Positions 26,533 to 34,604 are shown, numbered from the stretch's first letter. The stretch is 64,000 bases of DNA from Vibrio aquaticus (GCF_003970385.1 NZ_RXZH01000009.1:53237-117236); one strand, 5' to 3'. Made by a program: numbers and translations. The notes: generated from the sequence alone by a model not told the origin.

Positions 26533-27501
26533 TTACTTAAGTAGACCGATTTCTTTGTAGTACTTCTCTGCACCTGGGTGTAGAGGGATAGAAAGACCAG
26601 CTTGAACCATGTCTTCTTTTTTCAGGCTTGCGAACGCTGGGTGTAGACGCTTAAATGTATCGAAGTTTTCAAATACAGATTTCGCTACGTTGTAAGCAAC
26701 ATCGTCAGAAACGTTAGTTGTTGTTACCATAGTCGCAGCAACACCAAAGCTGTTTACGTCTTTGTCAGTGCCACGGTACATGCCCGCAGGTACTGTGCTG
26801 AATGCGTAGTATGGGTTACCAGCAACGATCTCATCGATCTTCGCACCTGTTGCAGAAACTAGCTTCGCATCACATGAAGTCGTTGCTTCTTTGATCGATC
26901 CATTCGGGTGACCAACTACGTAAACGAATGCGTCAATCTTGTTGTCACAAAGTGCTTGTGAACGCTCAGAACCTTTCAGCTCAGAAGCCAGTTTGAAGTC
27001 ATCGTTAGTCCAACCCATAGCGTCCATGACAACACCCATTGTTGCACGGTCACCAGAACCTGGGTTACCAATGTTTACGCGTTTGCCTTTAAGGTCAGAA
27101 ACGTTTTCAATGCCAGCATCGCTACGAGCGATGATGTTGAACGGTTCTGTGTGTAGAGAGAATACCGCACGTAGCTCTTTGTACGGGCCTTGCTCTGCAA
27201 ACTTACTTGTACCGTTGTAGCCGTGGTACTGCCAGTCAGACTGAACGATACCGAAGTCTAGTTCGCCTGCACGGATAGTGTTCACGTTGTAAATCGAACC
27301 ACCAGTCGATTCTACAGAACAACGGATGTTGTGGTCTTTACGGCCTTTGTTAACGAGCTTACAAATCGCACCACCAGTTGGGTAGTAAACACCTGTTACT
27401 GAACCTGTACCGATTGTGATGAATTCTTGAGCGTTAACCGCGCCTGCGCCCATAACTGCAGCAGCAATAGCGCCAACCTTAATAAGTTTGTTCAATGCCA
27501 T
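26533..27501 (-). CDS. TAXI-family TRAP transporter periplasmic binding protein
   Basis: A 322-residue periplasmic solute receptor. Signal peptide MALNKLIKVGAIAAAVMGAGAVNA, cut before QEF, then the TAXI signature FITIGTGSVTGVYYPTGGAIC. The later KGKRVNIGNPGSGDRATMGVV motif is the ligand-domain pattern of the family. A strong purine-rich ribosome site (GGAAGGGAA) and optimal codons suggest high expression. First gene of the binding protein-permease-uspA operon. Ligand unknown. Confidence 0.95.
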   Translation of the reverse strand: MALNKLIKVGAIAAAVMGAGAVNAQEFITIGTGSVTGVYYPTGGAICKLVNKGRKDHNIRCSVESTGGSIYNVNTIRAGELDFGIVQSDWQYHGYNGTSKFAEQGPYKELRAVFSLHTEPFNIIARSDAGIENVSDLKGKRVNIGNPGSGDRATMGVVMDAMGWTNDDFKLASELKGSERSQALCDNKIDAFVYVVGHPNGSIKEATTSCDAKLVSATGAKIDEIVAGNPYYAFSTVPAGMYRGTDKDVNSFGVAATMVTTTNVSDDVAYNVAKSVFENFDTFKRLHPAFASLKKEDMVQAGLSIPLHPGAEKYYKEIGLLK

Positions 27502-27771
27502 GAATTTCCCTTCCTTTATTCATTATTAACCCATTGCAAGTGTAGTTGCTCCGGGAGTTTCCTCTTGCTGGAAACGGCATCTTTTTCAATCCGTATGTTG
27601 AAAAAGTGGCTGAATAATAGCAAAAAATTGGCACATAATTACACGGATGTTAAAGAATATAGGTAAAACCGCTGATTGGTCTCATAAACTATTTAGCTAG
27701 TTTTTGTCTTTTAATTCTTTTATATCATGTGGTTAGGTTGGGGCGGGGTGAGTTACATGATTTTATTAAGA

Positions 27772-27787
27772 TGTGATCTCAATCACG
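27772..27787. promoter_or_regulatory. CRP-like site upstream of the TRAP operon
   Basis: TGTGA-N6-TCACG, nine of ten consensus positions. Its centre is about 67 bases upstream of the start predicted from a minus-strand TATAAA (27719-27724) that has a poor -35, the usual arrangement for an activator-dependent promoter. Assignment to the TRAP operon is inference. Confidence 0.5.
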
Positions 27788-27802
27788 CTACGGAGCGTAG
27801 CG
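27786..27802 (-). terminator. Hairpin after argR
   Basis: Perfect seven-bp stem CGCTACG/CGTAGCG around GAG, 36 bases beyond the argR stop. T-run is weak. Confidence 0.45.
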
Positions 27803-27837
27803 CAATTGAAGAGTTAAAACGTTGTTATTTTGACAAC

Positions 27838-28308
27838 TTAACCCGTGTATTCAAACAGTTCACATACCGAGTTAAACAGTTGCTCAGTCGAGATAGACAG
27901 CGTTGGAGTAATGAAGATTGTGTCATCACCAGCAACGACACCTAGGATACCTTCTGCTTTACCTAGTGAGTCTAGCAAGCGGGCGATCAACTGAGCAGCA
28001 CCAGGTCCGGTATGGATGACAACTAATGCGTTGTTATGATCGATGTCTAATACTAACTCTCTTAGTGAGCTTGAGACAGTTGGTACCCCAAGTTCAGCCG
28101 GTAGGCAGTAAACCATCTCCATTTTGGCATTACGTGTACGTACCGCGCCAAATTTGGTGAGCATACGTGACACTTTAGATTGGTTGATGTTATCGAACCC
28201 TTCGTTTTTAAGAGCTTCCACAATATCGCCTTGGGAGCCGAAGCGTTCTTCTTTTAGTAGGGCTTTAAAAGCGCGAACGAGGTTATCTTGTTTTTCTGAA
28301 TGGCGCAT
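27838..28308 (-). CDS. argR: Arginine repressor ArgR
   Basis: Hexameric arginine-dependent repressor of arginine synthesis and activator of some catabolic genes. The 156-residue chain has the N-terminal winged helix (SQGDIVEALKNEGF, then NQSKVSRML) and the C-terminal arginine-binding GVVAGDDTIFI with the double Asp. It is divergent from mdh, the conserved arrangement in gammaproteobacteria. Likely targets in this window are argF, arcA and argR itself. Confidence 0.97.
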   Translation of the reverse strand: MRHSEKQDNLVRAFKALLKEERFGSQGDIVEALKNEGFDNINQSKVSRMLTKFGAVRTRNAKMEMVYCLPAELGVPTVSSSLRELVLDIDHNNALVVIHTGPGAAQLIARLLDSLGKAEGILGVVAGDDTIFITPTLSISTEQLFNSVCELFEYTG

Positions 28309-28638
28309 GGTTCTCTTTCTATGTTTGTTTTATAAAAAGCAAGTGAATATTCTCGCATAGATATGCAAAATGTGCCAACGATAAACCTCAAATCTGTCTA
28401 GTAAATCACTGTAAACTTGGCACGATTTATTGACAGGAAACCTTATAATTCTTTGTTATTAAAAAGGATTAAGAACATAATAGCGAAAAGGCGTCACGAC
28501 CATTTCTCACCGCTTGCGCAAGGTCGCAAAGCTGACGTTAATCATTTGTAATCATCTTGTGATTACTATAGGTTGAACACACCGATTTTAATCGACTAAC
28601 AAAACATATATAAGAGAGTCATCTCAAGGAGAACTACG
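28309..28638. other. argR-mdh divergent promoter region
   Basis: About 330 bases without a gene. Besides the ARG-like sites it holds the palindrome CTTGCGCAAG near 28513 and a perfect GTAATCA-N5-TGATTAC repeat at 28548-28566, about 73 bases before mdh, which looks like a protein-binding site. The regulator is not identified. Confidence 0.5.
28341..28374. promoter_or_regulatory. Weak ARG-box-like sites upstream of argR
   Basis: TGAATATTCTCGCA and the overlapping CGCATAGATATGCA each keep about 10 of 14 positions of the ARG-box pattern TGAATWWWWATTCA. They lie 35-65 bases before the argR start, fitting autoregulation. Evidence is modest. Confidence 0.3.
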
Positions 28639-29571
28639 ATGAAAGTAGCCGTTATTGGTGCCGCTGGTGGCATCGGTCAAGCCCTAGCCCTACTACTGAA
28701 AAACCGTCTACCTGCAGGTTCAGATCTTGCGCTATACGATATCGCACCTGTGACTCCAGGTGTTGCTGCAGATCTAAGCCACATCCCAACACCTGTATCT
28801 ATTAAAGGTTACGCTGGTGAAGATCCATCTCCGGCACTAGAGGGTGCAGACGTGGTACTTATCTCTGCGGGTGTTGCACGTAAACCAGGTATGGATCGTG
28901 CTGACCTGTTCAACGTGAACGCGGGTATTGTTAAGTCTCTTGCTCAAAAAATTGCAGACGTTTGTCCTAAAGCATTCGTGGGTATTATTACTAACCCAGT
29001 AAATACAACAGTGCCTATCGCTGCTGAAGTCCTAAAGAAAGCCGGTGTTTACGACAAGCGTCGTCTGTTCGGTGTAACGACACTGGATGTTATCCGTTCT
29101 GAAACGTTTGTTGCAGATCTAAAAGACAAAGATCCAGGTGACGTTCGTGTGCCTGTTATCGGTGGTCACTCAGGTGTGACAATCCTTCCTCTACTGTCTC
29201 AGGTTGAAGGCGTTGAGTTCACAGCTGAAGAAGTGGAAGCGCTAACTAAGCGTATCCAGAATGCAGGTACTGAAGTTGTTGAAGCAAAAGCGGGTGGCGG
29301 CTCAGCAACTCTCTCTATGGGTCAAGCAGCATGTCGCTTTGGTCTAGCGCTAGTGAAAGCGGCTCAAGGCGAAGAAGTTATTGAATACGCTTATGTTGAA
29401 GGCGACGGTGAGCACGCACCATTCTTCGCTCAACCTGTGAAGCTAGGCAAAAATGGCGTTGAAGAAATCCTAAGCTACGGCCCACTGAGCGATTTCGAAA
29501 AATCAGCGCTAGATGGCATGCTAGAAACGCTAAATGGCGACATTCAAATTGGTGTAGATTTCGCTAAGTAA
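28639..29571 (+). CDS. mdh: Malate dehydrogenase
   Basis: NAD-dependent malate dehydrogenase of the TCA cycle, 310 residues, the length of the gammaproteobacterial enzyme. Rossmann motif GAAGGIGQALALLL at the N-terminus, substrate loop with arginines (VARKPGMDRADL), and the active-site histidine in VIGGHSGVTILPLLSQ. Strong AAGGAGAA ribosome site and highly biased codons. Monocistronic, ending at an intrinsic terminator. Confidence 0.98.
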   Translation: MKVAVIGAAGGIGQALALLLKNRLPAGSDLALYDIAPVTPGVAADLSHIPTPVSIKGYAGEDPSPALEGADVVLISAGVARKPGMDRADLFNVNAGIVKSLAQKIADVCPKAFVGIITNPVNTTVPIAAEVLKKAGVYDKRRLFGVTTLDVIRSETFVADLKDKDPGDVRVPVIGGHSGVTILPLLSQVEGVEFTAEEVEALTKRIQNAGTEVVEAKAGGGSATLSMGQAACRFGLALVKAAQGEEVIEYAYVEGDGEHAPFFAQPVKLGKNGVEEILSYGPLSDFEKSALDGMLETLNGDIQIGVDFAK

Positions 29572-29594
29572 TGTAATCGTCCCTTAAAAATTGC

Positions 29595-29622
29595 AAAAGC
29601 CGGCTTTCGAGTCGGCTTTTTT
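29595..29622 (+). terminator. Intrinsic terminator after mdh
   Basis: Stem AAAAGCCG/CGGCTTTT, ten-base loop, then T-run. Confidence 0.85.
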
Positions 29623-29676
29623 GATCCTTTCTTCTTAGTCAGCTGTACACTTATTTAAGTAACGGAGGAGAAAAAG

Positions 29677-29868
29677 ATGGATATTAGCGAAATTGAAAAA
29701 GGCATGTTGGTTGAATGCCGACAAGGAATCGGTACGGTACTAGAGGTCGATGAGAGTGCTCAGGCCGTGGTCATCGAAGAGCGCACCTCTCACCAAAAGT
29801 TCGAGGTTGAAGTCAGTGACTTAATGGATGACCCTCAATTGCATTTAGGCTGTGACCGCTATTATTGA
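29677..29868 (+). CDS. Small conserved-looking protein, beta-barrel type, unknown function
   Basis: A 63-residue protein with a very strong ribosome site (GGAGGAG) and its own downstream terminator, so it is a real gene. The sequence MDISEIEKGMLVECRQGIGTV and the alternating hydrophobic pattern after it suggest a small SH3/Tudor-like beta barrel, comparable in pattern to the N-terminal domain of RapA (GLGTVVALD). No catalytic residues are evident. I do not recognise a named family. It lies between mdh and ridA, converging with ridA. Confidence 0.75.
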   Translation: MDISEIEKGMLVECRQGIGTVLEVDESAQAVVIEERTSHQKFEVEVSDLMDDPQLHLGCDRYY

Positions 29869-29874
29869 TTGCAA

Positions 29875-29905
29875 CAAAAAAGCGAGCTCTCAAGCTCGCT
29901 TTTCT
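29875..29905. terminator. Bidirectional terminator between the 63-residue gene and ridA
   Basis: Perfect stem AGCGAGCT/AGCTCGCT (29881-29888 with 29893-29900), loop CTCA, with A-run before and T-run after. Confidence 0.9.
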
Positions 29906-29921
29906 CTTTCAATTACGTCGA

Positions 29922-30311
29922 CTATTTACGAACGGCAATTGCTTCAATCTCGATACCGACATCTTTAGGTAGACGAGCCACTTCTACACATGAACGTGCA
30001 GGGTAGTTTGCTACGTTGTGCTCATCGAAGAATTTACCGTAAACTTCATTTACTGTGCCAAAGTCGTTTAGGTCTTTAACGAATACAGTCATTTTCACGA
30101 TATCAGTCACAGACAGGCCAGACGCTTCAACAACCGCTTTTACGTTGTCTAGAGATTGACGAGCTTGGACTGCGATATCTTCTGATACTTCACCAGTTGC
30201 TGGATTTACTGGGATTTGACCTGAAGTCAGAACCATGTTGCCTAGGTCTACGCCTTGTACGTATGGGCCGATAGCTGCTGGAGCTGATTCTGTGTGAAGT
30301 ACTTTAGTCAT
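29922..30311 (-). CDS. ridA: RidA enamine/imine deaminase
   Basis: Removes reactive 2-aminoacrylate-type enamines by hydrolysis to keto acids. The 129-residue chain has the family signature around the catalytic arginine (NYPARSCVEVARLP) and the N-terminal APAAIGPYVQGV. It lies downstream of pyrBI on the same strand, an association seen widely in enterobacteria and Vibrio, but a terminator between them suggests its own promoter as well. Confidence 0.96.
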   Translation of the reverse strand: MTKVLHTESAPAAIGPYVQGVDLGNMVLTSGQIPVNPATGEVSEDIAVQARQSLDNVKAVVEASGLSVTDIVKMTVFVKDLNDFGTVNEVYGKFFDEHNVANYPARSCVEVARLPKDVGIEIEAIAVRK

Positions 30312-30385
30312 TATTATGTTCCATCTGTTTAGGGGAAATAAGAAAACTCAGTGTGCCGTGATTTGCGTGCTGCGTAAAGAAAAAA

Positions 30386-30408
30386 TCCCCGCTTAAGTGA
30401 AGCGAGGA
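30386..30408 (-). terminator. Intrinsic terminator after pyrI
   Basis: On the minus strand a nine-bp stem (TCCTCGCTT with AAGCGGGGA, one G-T pair) and five-base loop, followed by a run of six T. Confidence 0.85.
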
Positions 30409-30444
30409 TAGATTAAAATCTCAGCGATAACGGTGACTTATGAA

Positions 30445-30906
30445 CTAGCGCTCAGTAACGATTTCACGTGAGAATACTTTCTCGCAGTATTTACATTTCA
30501 GGCGAATATCATCTTTCTTCTCAAACACTTTGAAGCTGCTTTCGACTGGCTCATCATGAGTAATACAGTTGCTGTTTGGGCACTCGAACACGTTGTTCAC
30601 TTGCTCTGGCAACTCAAGCGGCAGTTTCTTTACGACTTCATAGTTTTCAATTTGGTTTACTGTCGCATGTGGCGCATACAGTGCCAACTTGCTTGCTTGA
30701 TCTTCACTGATGAACACGTTTTCAATCTTAAGCAGATCTTTATGACCAAGCGCAGAAGATGGCAAGTTAAGACCAACCGTTACTCGCTGCTCTGATTTGT
30801 GCATAGAGAACAGCTTTAGCACTTTAATACCAATTTGCGCTGGAATATGGTCGATAACCGTACCATTTTTAATTGCTTCAACCTGCAATTGAGTTTCTTT
30901 AGACAT
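30445..30906 (-). CDS. pyrI: Aspartate carbamoyltransferase regulatory subunit
   Basis: Allosteric subunit of ATCase that binds CTP/ATP and UTP. The 153 residues comprise the nucleotide-binding N-domain (VEAIKNGTVIDHIPAQIG) and the C-terminal zinc domain with four cysteines (CPNSNC and CKYC) that contacts PyrB. It follows pyrB after 17 bases on the same strand, so the holoenzyme subunits are co-expressed. Confidence 0.98.
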   Translation of the reverse strand: MSKETQLQVEAIKNGTVIDHIPAQIGIKVLKLFSMHKSEQRVTVGLNLPSSALGHKDLLKIENVFISEDQASKLALYAPHATVNQIENYEVVKKLPLELPEQVNNVFECPNSNCITHDEPVESSFKVFEKKDDIRLKCKYCEKVFSREIVTER

Positions 30907-30923
30907 GATTGTTCTCCTCTCGA

Positions 30924-31853
30924 TTACAGGGTTTCGTTTAGCACTAGAGCAAGCAGTGCTTCACGAGCGTAGACACCGTTTTCTGCTTGCTGGAAGTAAT
31001 AAGCGTGTGGGGTTTTATCCACATCTACAGTGATTTCATCAACACGTGGTAGTGGGTGAAGCACCTTTAGATTCTCACGCGCGTCTTTCAGTAGCTCAGC
31101 GGTTAAGATGTAAGCCGATTTAATGTGCGCATATTCCGACTCATCAAAACGCTCTTTCTGTACACGGGTCATATACAGAACGTCCAATTCAGGTACCACG
31201 CTTTCCATGTCAGTGTGCAGGCTGTATTCAATACCTGCTTCGTCTAACTCTTCACAGATGTAATCTGGCATGGCTAGCGCTTCTGGAGCCACAAAGAAGA
31301 AACGCACATTGTTGAATTTTGCCAGCGCTTGAGTCAGAGAGTGCACCGTACGGCCGTATTTAAGGTCGCCAACAAACGCTACATTAAGGTTGTCTAAACG
31401 GCCTTGTGTTTCAGCGATAGAGAACAGGTCTAGCAGCGTTTGTGTTGGGTGTTGGTTGGCACCGTCACCTGCGTTAATTACAGGGACACCGTTAGAAAAC
31501 TCAGAGGCCAAACGCGCTGCGCCTTCTTGCGGATGACGCATCACAAATGCATCTACGTAAGATGAAATAACCTGCACTGAGTCAGCCAGGGTTTCGCCTT
31601 TTTTCGCCAGAGAGGTGTTACCGCCGTTATCAAAACCAATCACACTGCCGCCAATGCGTTGGATTGCCGTTTCAAAAGAGAGGCGAGTACGAGTAGAAGG
31701 CTCAAAGAAACAGCTCGCAATCACCTTGTTTTTGATTAACTCAGGTTTCTGATCGGCTTTTAGCTCACCAGCCGTTTTGACAATCAATTCGAGCTCTTCA
31801 CGTGAAAGCTCAGGAATCGAGATAATGTGCTTGTTATAAAGCGTGTTGGTCAT
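30924..31853 (-). CDS. pyrB: Aspartate carbamoyltransferase catalytic subunit
   Basis: Condenses carbamoyl phosphate and aspartate to carbamoyl aspartate in pyrimidine synthesis. Motifs: carbamoyl-phosphate loop PSTRTRLSFE, HPTQTLLDLFS, and HPLPRVDE. I choose ATG 31853 (MTNTLYNKHII), which aligns with the E. coli start and has GGGAAG upstream; ATGs at 31859 and 31871 are in frame but less likely. Length 309. Expression should be set by the leader peptide and attenuator just upstream, lowering transcription when UTP is high. Confidence 0.97.
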   Translation of the reverse strand: MTNTLYNKHIISIPELSREELELIVKTAGELKADQKPELIKNKVIASCFFEPSTRTRLSFETAIQRIGGSVIGFDNGGNTSLAKKGETLADSVQVISSYVDAFVMRHPQEGAARLASEFSNGVPVINAGDGANQHPTQTLLDLFSIAETQGRLDNLNVAFVGDLKYGRTVHSLTQALAKFNNVRFFFVAPEALAMPDYICEELDEAGIEYSLHTDMESVVPELDVLYMTRVQKERFDESEYAHIKSAYILTAELLKDARENLKVLHPLPRVDEITVDVDKTPHAYYFQQAENGVYAREALLALVLNETL

Positions 31854-31884
31854 AATCATCTTCCCAGTCATGAAATTTAGGCAA

Positions 31885-31911
31885 TAAAAAAGCCCCCCAT
31901 TACGGGAGGCT
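31885..31911 (-). terminator. pyrBI attenuator (intrinsic terminator in the leader)
   Basis: On the minus strand stem AGCCTCCC/GGGGGGCT with a five-base loop is followed by six T, only 32 bases before pyrB. It is the transcription attenuator of the operon. The leader stop codon TAA directly touches the base of the stem. Confidence 0.9.
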
Positions 31912-32004
31912 TTAAAAATCGGTGGAAATAGAAAAACCGAACGCCGATAAGCACTTCTGCTTACCCAGTGTAATACGCTTTGTAGAGCACGAATTACGTG
32001 GCAT
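31912..32004 (-). CDS. pyrL: pyrBI leader peptide
   Basis: A 30-codon frame (MPRNSCSTKR start, SISTDF end) with an excellent ribosome site GGAGG nine bases before the ATG at 32004. It is followed at once by the attenuator hairpin. The message is U-rich over its last third (GTTTTTCTATTTCC on the DNA), as required for a UTP-sensitive pause, and a hairpin TAAGCA/TGCTTA lies just before that stretch. By analogy with E. coli pyrL, a ribosome close behind a polymerase slowed by low UTP prevents the terminator from forming. The peptide differs in sequence from E. coli PyrL, as leaders usually do. Confidence 0.8.
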   Translation of the reverse strand: MPRNSCSTKRITLGKQKCLSAFGFSISTDF

Positions 32005-32104
32005 TGTTTTACTACCTCCAGACAAATTGCCGAGCATTATACGCTGAAGATTGGTGAACGCAAGCGATTACATCGAGGCTTTTCGTGTCGACTCAGGTGT
32101 AACT

Positions 32105-33109
32105 TTATTGACCAAGTGTGGCGACCATCACGGCTTTGATGGTGTGCATACGGTTCTCTGCTTCATCAAACACAATCGAGTGTTCTGACTCAAAGACTTC
32201 ATCTGTCACTTCTAAGCCATTCATGCCGTATTTCTCTGCGACTTGCTTACCTATCGTGGTTTCATCATTGTGGAAAGCCGGTAGGCAATGCATGAATTTC
32301 ACCTGTGGATTACCTGTTTTGGCAATGACATCCATATTCACTTGGTAAGGTGTCATCATCGCGACACGTTCATCCCATGCTTCTGGTGCTTCACCCATTG
32401 AAACCCAAACGTCGGTGTAGAGGTAATCACAACCTTGTACGCCTTCTTCAACGTTCTCCGTGAGGGTTATTTTGGCTCCAGTGCTATTGCCGATTGCTTG
32501 GCAGGCGGCAACGAGGTCTTCTTCTGGCCAGTATGCTTTAGGTGCGACTAGGCGAATGTCCATGCCCATTTTCGCTGCGCCCACCAGCAGTGAGTTACCC
32601 ATGTTATTACGAGCATCACCTAAGTAAGCAAATTTGATTTCGTGCAGTTGCTTGCCACGGCCGTGCTCCAGCATGGTTAGGAAGTCAGCCAAAATCTGAG
32701 TCGGGTGGAATTCATCGGTTAGGCCGTTCCAGACAGGAACACCGGCGTAAGCGCCTAGCTCTTCTACGATCTCTTGACCAAAACCACGGTATTCGATGCC
32801 ATCGTACATGCGGCCAAGAACACGAGCGGTATCTTTCATGGATTCTTTATGACCGATTTGGGAACCAGAAGGGCCGATGTAAGAGACTTGAGCGCCTTGA
32901 TCAAACGCAGCGACTTCAAAAGCGCAGCGTGTACGAGTAGAGGCTTTTTCAAAGATCAAAGCGATGTTCTTACCAACGAGCTTTTTCTGCTCTGTTCCTG
33001 CGTATTTTGCCTTTTTAAGATCGGCAGACAGATCCAATAAAAACTGAATCTCTTTCGGAGTGAAATCGAGTAGCTTAAGAAAGTTTCTATTACGTAGGTT
33101 AAAGGCCAT
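32105..33109 (-). CDS. argF: Ornithine carbamoyltransferase
   Basis: Makes citrulline from ornithine and carbamoyl phosphate; the catabolic arcB enzyme is the same family. The 334-residue chain carries STRTRCAFE, HPTQILADFLTM and the ornithine loop HCLPAFH. An excellent ARG box directly upstream points to the biosynthetic, ArgR-repressed enzyme. It is close to pyrB, the enzyme competing for carbamoyl phosphate. Ribosome site TGGAG. I cannot exclude catabolic use with arcA, since no arc operon is seen. Confidence 0.95.
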   Translation of the reverse strand: MAFNLRNRNFLKLLDFTPKEIQFLLDLSADLKKAKYAGTEQKKLVGKNIALIFEKASTRTRCAFEVAAFDQGAQVSYIGPSGSQIGHKESMKDTARVLGRMYDGIEYRGFGQEIVEELGAYAGVPVWNGLTDEFHPTQILADFLTMLEHGRGKQLHEIKFAYLGDARNNMGNSLLVGAAKMGMDIRLVAPKAYWPEEDLVAACQAIGNSTGAKITLTENVEEGVQGCDYLYTDVWVSMGEAPEAWDERVAMMTPYQVNMDVIAKTGNPQVKFMHCLPAFHNDETTIGKQVAEKYGMNGLEVTDEVFESEHSIVFDEAENRMHTIKAVMVATLGQ

Positions 33110-33119
33110 ACTCCAGTCC

Positions 33120-33135
33120 TTGAATGTTTATTCGT
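33120..33135. promoter_or_regulatory. ARG box upstream of argF
   Basis: TGAATGTTTATTCG matches the ArgR operator pattern TGAATWWWWATTCA at all but two positions, and lies just upstream of the argF ribosome site. A second, poorer match (TGAATAATTATTTT) is at 33173-33186. Confidence 0.65.
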
Positions 33136-33192
33136 CTTATGGAGTTAGTTAAACATATCTAAGTGGTGCTTGTGAATAATTATTTTAAATAA

Positions 33193-33221
33193 ATGCCGAG
33201 ATATGAATTATATCTCGGCAT
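33193..33221 (-). terminator. Hairpin after the PhoH-family gene
   Basis: Perfect 12-bp stem ATGCCGAGATAT/ATATCTCGGCAT with a five-base loop, seven bases after the stop codon; AT-rich sequence follows on the minus strand. Confidence 0.75.
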
Positions 33222-33227
33222 GAGTGA

Positions 33228-34604
33228 CTATAAATTCTCTTCGGCGAATTCAGCAAGGCGACTACGAACCACACCATTTAGGTGAAGGTTAGCGCTGCCT
33301 TCGAAGTTTTTGAACCGTTCAACCATGTAGGTTAAACCCGAAGTCACCGGGGTGAGATAGTGGGAGTCGATCTGAGCCAAGTTACCCGAGCAGACGATCT
33401 TCGTTCCCTCACCACAACGGGTAATGATGGTTTTGATCTGTGAAGCCGTCAGGTTCTGACACTCATCGAGTAAGACAAACGCATTTTGGATCGAGCGGCC
33501 ACGCATAAAGTTGATCGATTTGAACTGGATGTTGGCTTTATCACAGATGTATTTGAGTGATCCTTCCGTGCAGTGATCGTTTTTATGCAGTGCTTCTAGT
33601 GTGTCGGTGATCGCCGCTAACCAAGGCAGCATTTTCTCTTCTTCGCTGCCGGGTAGGAAACCGATCGACTCACCAATGTCGGGTGTATTTCGAGTCACAA
33701 TGATCTTGTCGAACATCCCTTTCTCTATGGTTTGTTCCAGAGCTGATGCCATTGCTAACAATGTTTTACCACTACCAGCGGCCCCGGTTAAGATCACCAG
33801 ATCGATATCTGGGTCGAGTAGGGCATCGAGCGCCATGCCTTGATAGATGTTTTTCGGTGTTATATCCCAAGCTCGGCGATGCATCATTCGCTCTCGGCTG
33901 AGATCTTTAATGGTAATTTTATCGGAATCGATCTCTTCGACTCGACCGGCAAAGTCACTCTCTTCATCGATCACATATTGATTGATGTAAGTCGGTTCAA
34001 AAGGATCTCTGGCGAGTGTGTGATAGGTGCGACCGGCTAGATTGCGGCTTTCTACTTCATCTATGTTGCTCCAAAAGTCACCTTCAACCTGCTGAAAACC
34101 TTTGGTGAGGTATTGGACATCATCGATCAGTTGGTCGCTGCGATAGTCTTCTACGAAACGAACACCAGCACCTTTGGCACGTAGGCGCATGTTGATGTCT
34201 TTGGTTACCAGAATGACTTCACGAGGGGCGCGCTTGTTTTGTAGGTAAAGCACGCCATTTAAAATTCGGTTGTCGCCCGCTTTATCGGCGAACGCTTTGA
34301 CGGTTTCTTGGAGCTCGAAGTCAGCAAGAATCGCAATGCTGCCGGTTGCGTCTTGCTCTTTATGGATAGGGATCCCTTCTGAGATTTCGTCAGGGGTGGC
34401 GTCTTTAAACATCGCTTCAAGGGCACGAATGGCAACACGTGCATCTCTGGCGACATCGCGTTTGCTGTCCTTAATACGGTCGAGTTCTTCCAATACGGTC
34501 ATCGGGATGACGACATCGTGTTCTTTAAATGAATAGATGGCTAGTGGTTCATGAAGAAGAATGTTGGTGTCTAGAACAAAGATTTTCCGGTCTGTGTCAC
34601 CCAT
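33228..34604 (-). CDS. PIN-PhoH fusion ATPase (PhoH2 type)
   Basis: A 458-residue protein with an N-terminal PIN ribonuclease domain (FVLDTNILLHEP, with acidic residues in VLEELD and later LVTKDINMRLRAKG) and a C-terminal PhoH ATPase domain with Walker A GAAGSGKTLLA and Walker B VLLDECQN. Proteins of this architecture (PhoH2) are described as RNA helicase/ribonucleases. The gene is monocistronic here, with 474 gene-free bases before rapA. Cellular target unknown. Confidence 0.9.
   Translation of the reverse strand: MGDTDRKIFVLDTNILLHEPLAIYSFKEHDVVIPMTVLEELDRIKDSKRDVARDARVAIRALEAMFKDATPDEISEGIPIHKEQDATGSIAILADFELQETVKAFADKAGDNRILNGVLYLQNKRAPREVILVTKDINMRLRAKGAGVRFVEDYRSDQLIDDVQYLTKGFQQVEGDFWSNIDEVESRNLAGRTYHTLARDPFEPTYINQYVIDEESDFAGRVEEIDSDKITIKDLSRERMMHRRAWDITPKNIYQGMALDALLDPDIDLVILTGAAGSGKTLLAMASALEQTIEKGMFDKIIVTRNTPDIGESIGFLPGSEEEKMLPWLAAITDTLEALHKNDHCTEGSLKYICDKANIQFKSINFMRGRSIQNAFVLLDECQNLTASQIKTIITRCGEGTKIVCSGNLAQIDSHYLTPVTSGLTYMVERFKNFEGSANLHLNGVVRSRLAEFAEENL

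Larger units (their letters stand above)
27502..27837. other. Upstream region of the TRAP operon
   Basis: No convincing gene. Contains small inverted repeats GTTTCC-N7-GGAAAC (27557-27575) and AAACTA-N6-TAGTTT (27686-27703), a minus-strand TATAAA at 27719-27724, a CRP-like site at 27772-27787 and a hairpin after argR at 27786-27802. A plus-strand 72-codon frame at 27727-27945 runs into argR and is not credible. Confidence 0.6.

Noticed and set aside
27727..27945. 72-codon plus-strand frame opposite argR
   Set aside because: Runs antisense into argR and covers the CRP-like site and hairpin; no homologous pattern.
19476..33109. arcA, argF and pyrBI as one arginine deiminase cluster
   Set aside because: The genes are kilobases apart with unrelated genes and terminators between them, and argF carries a biosynthetic-type ARG box.
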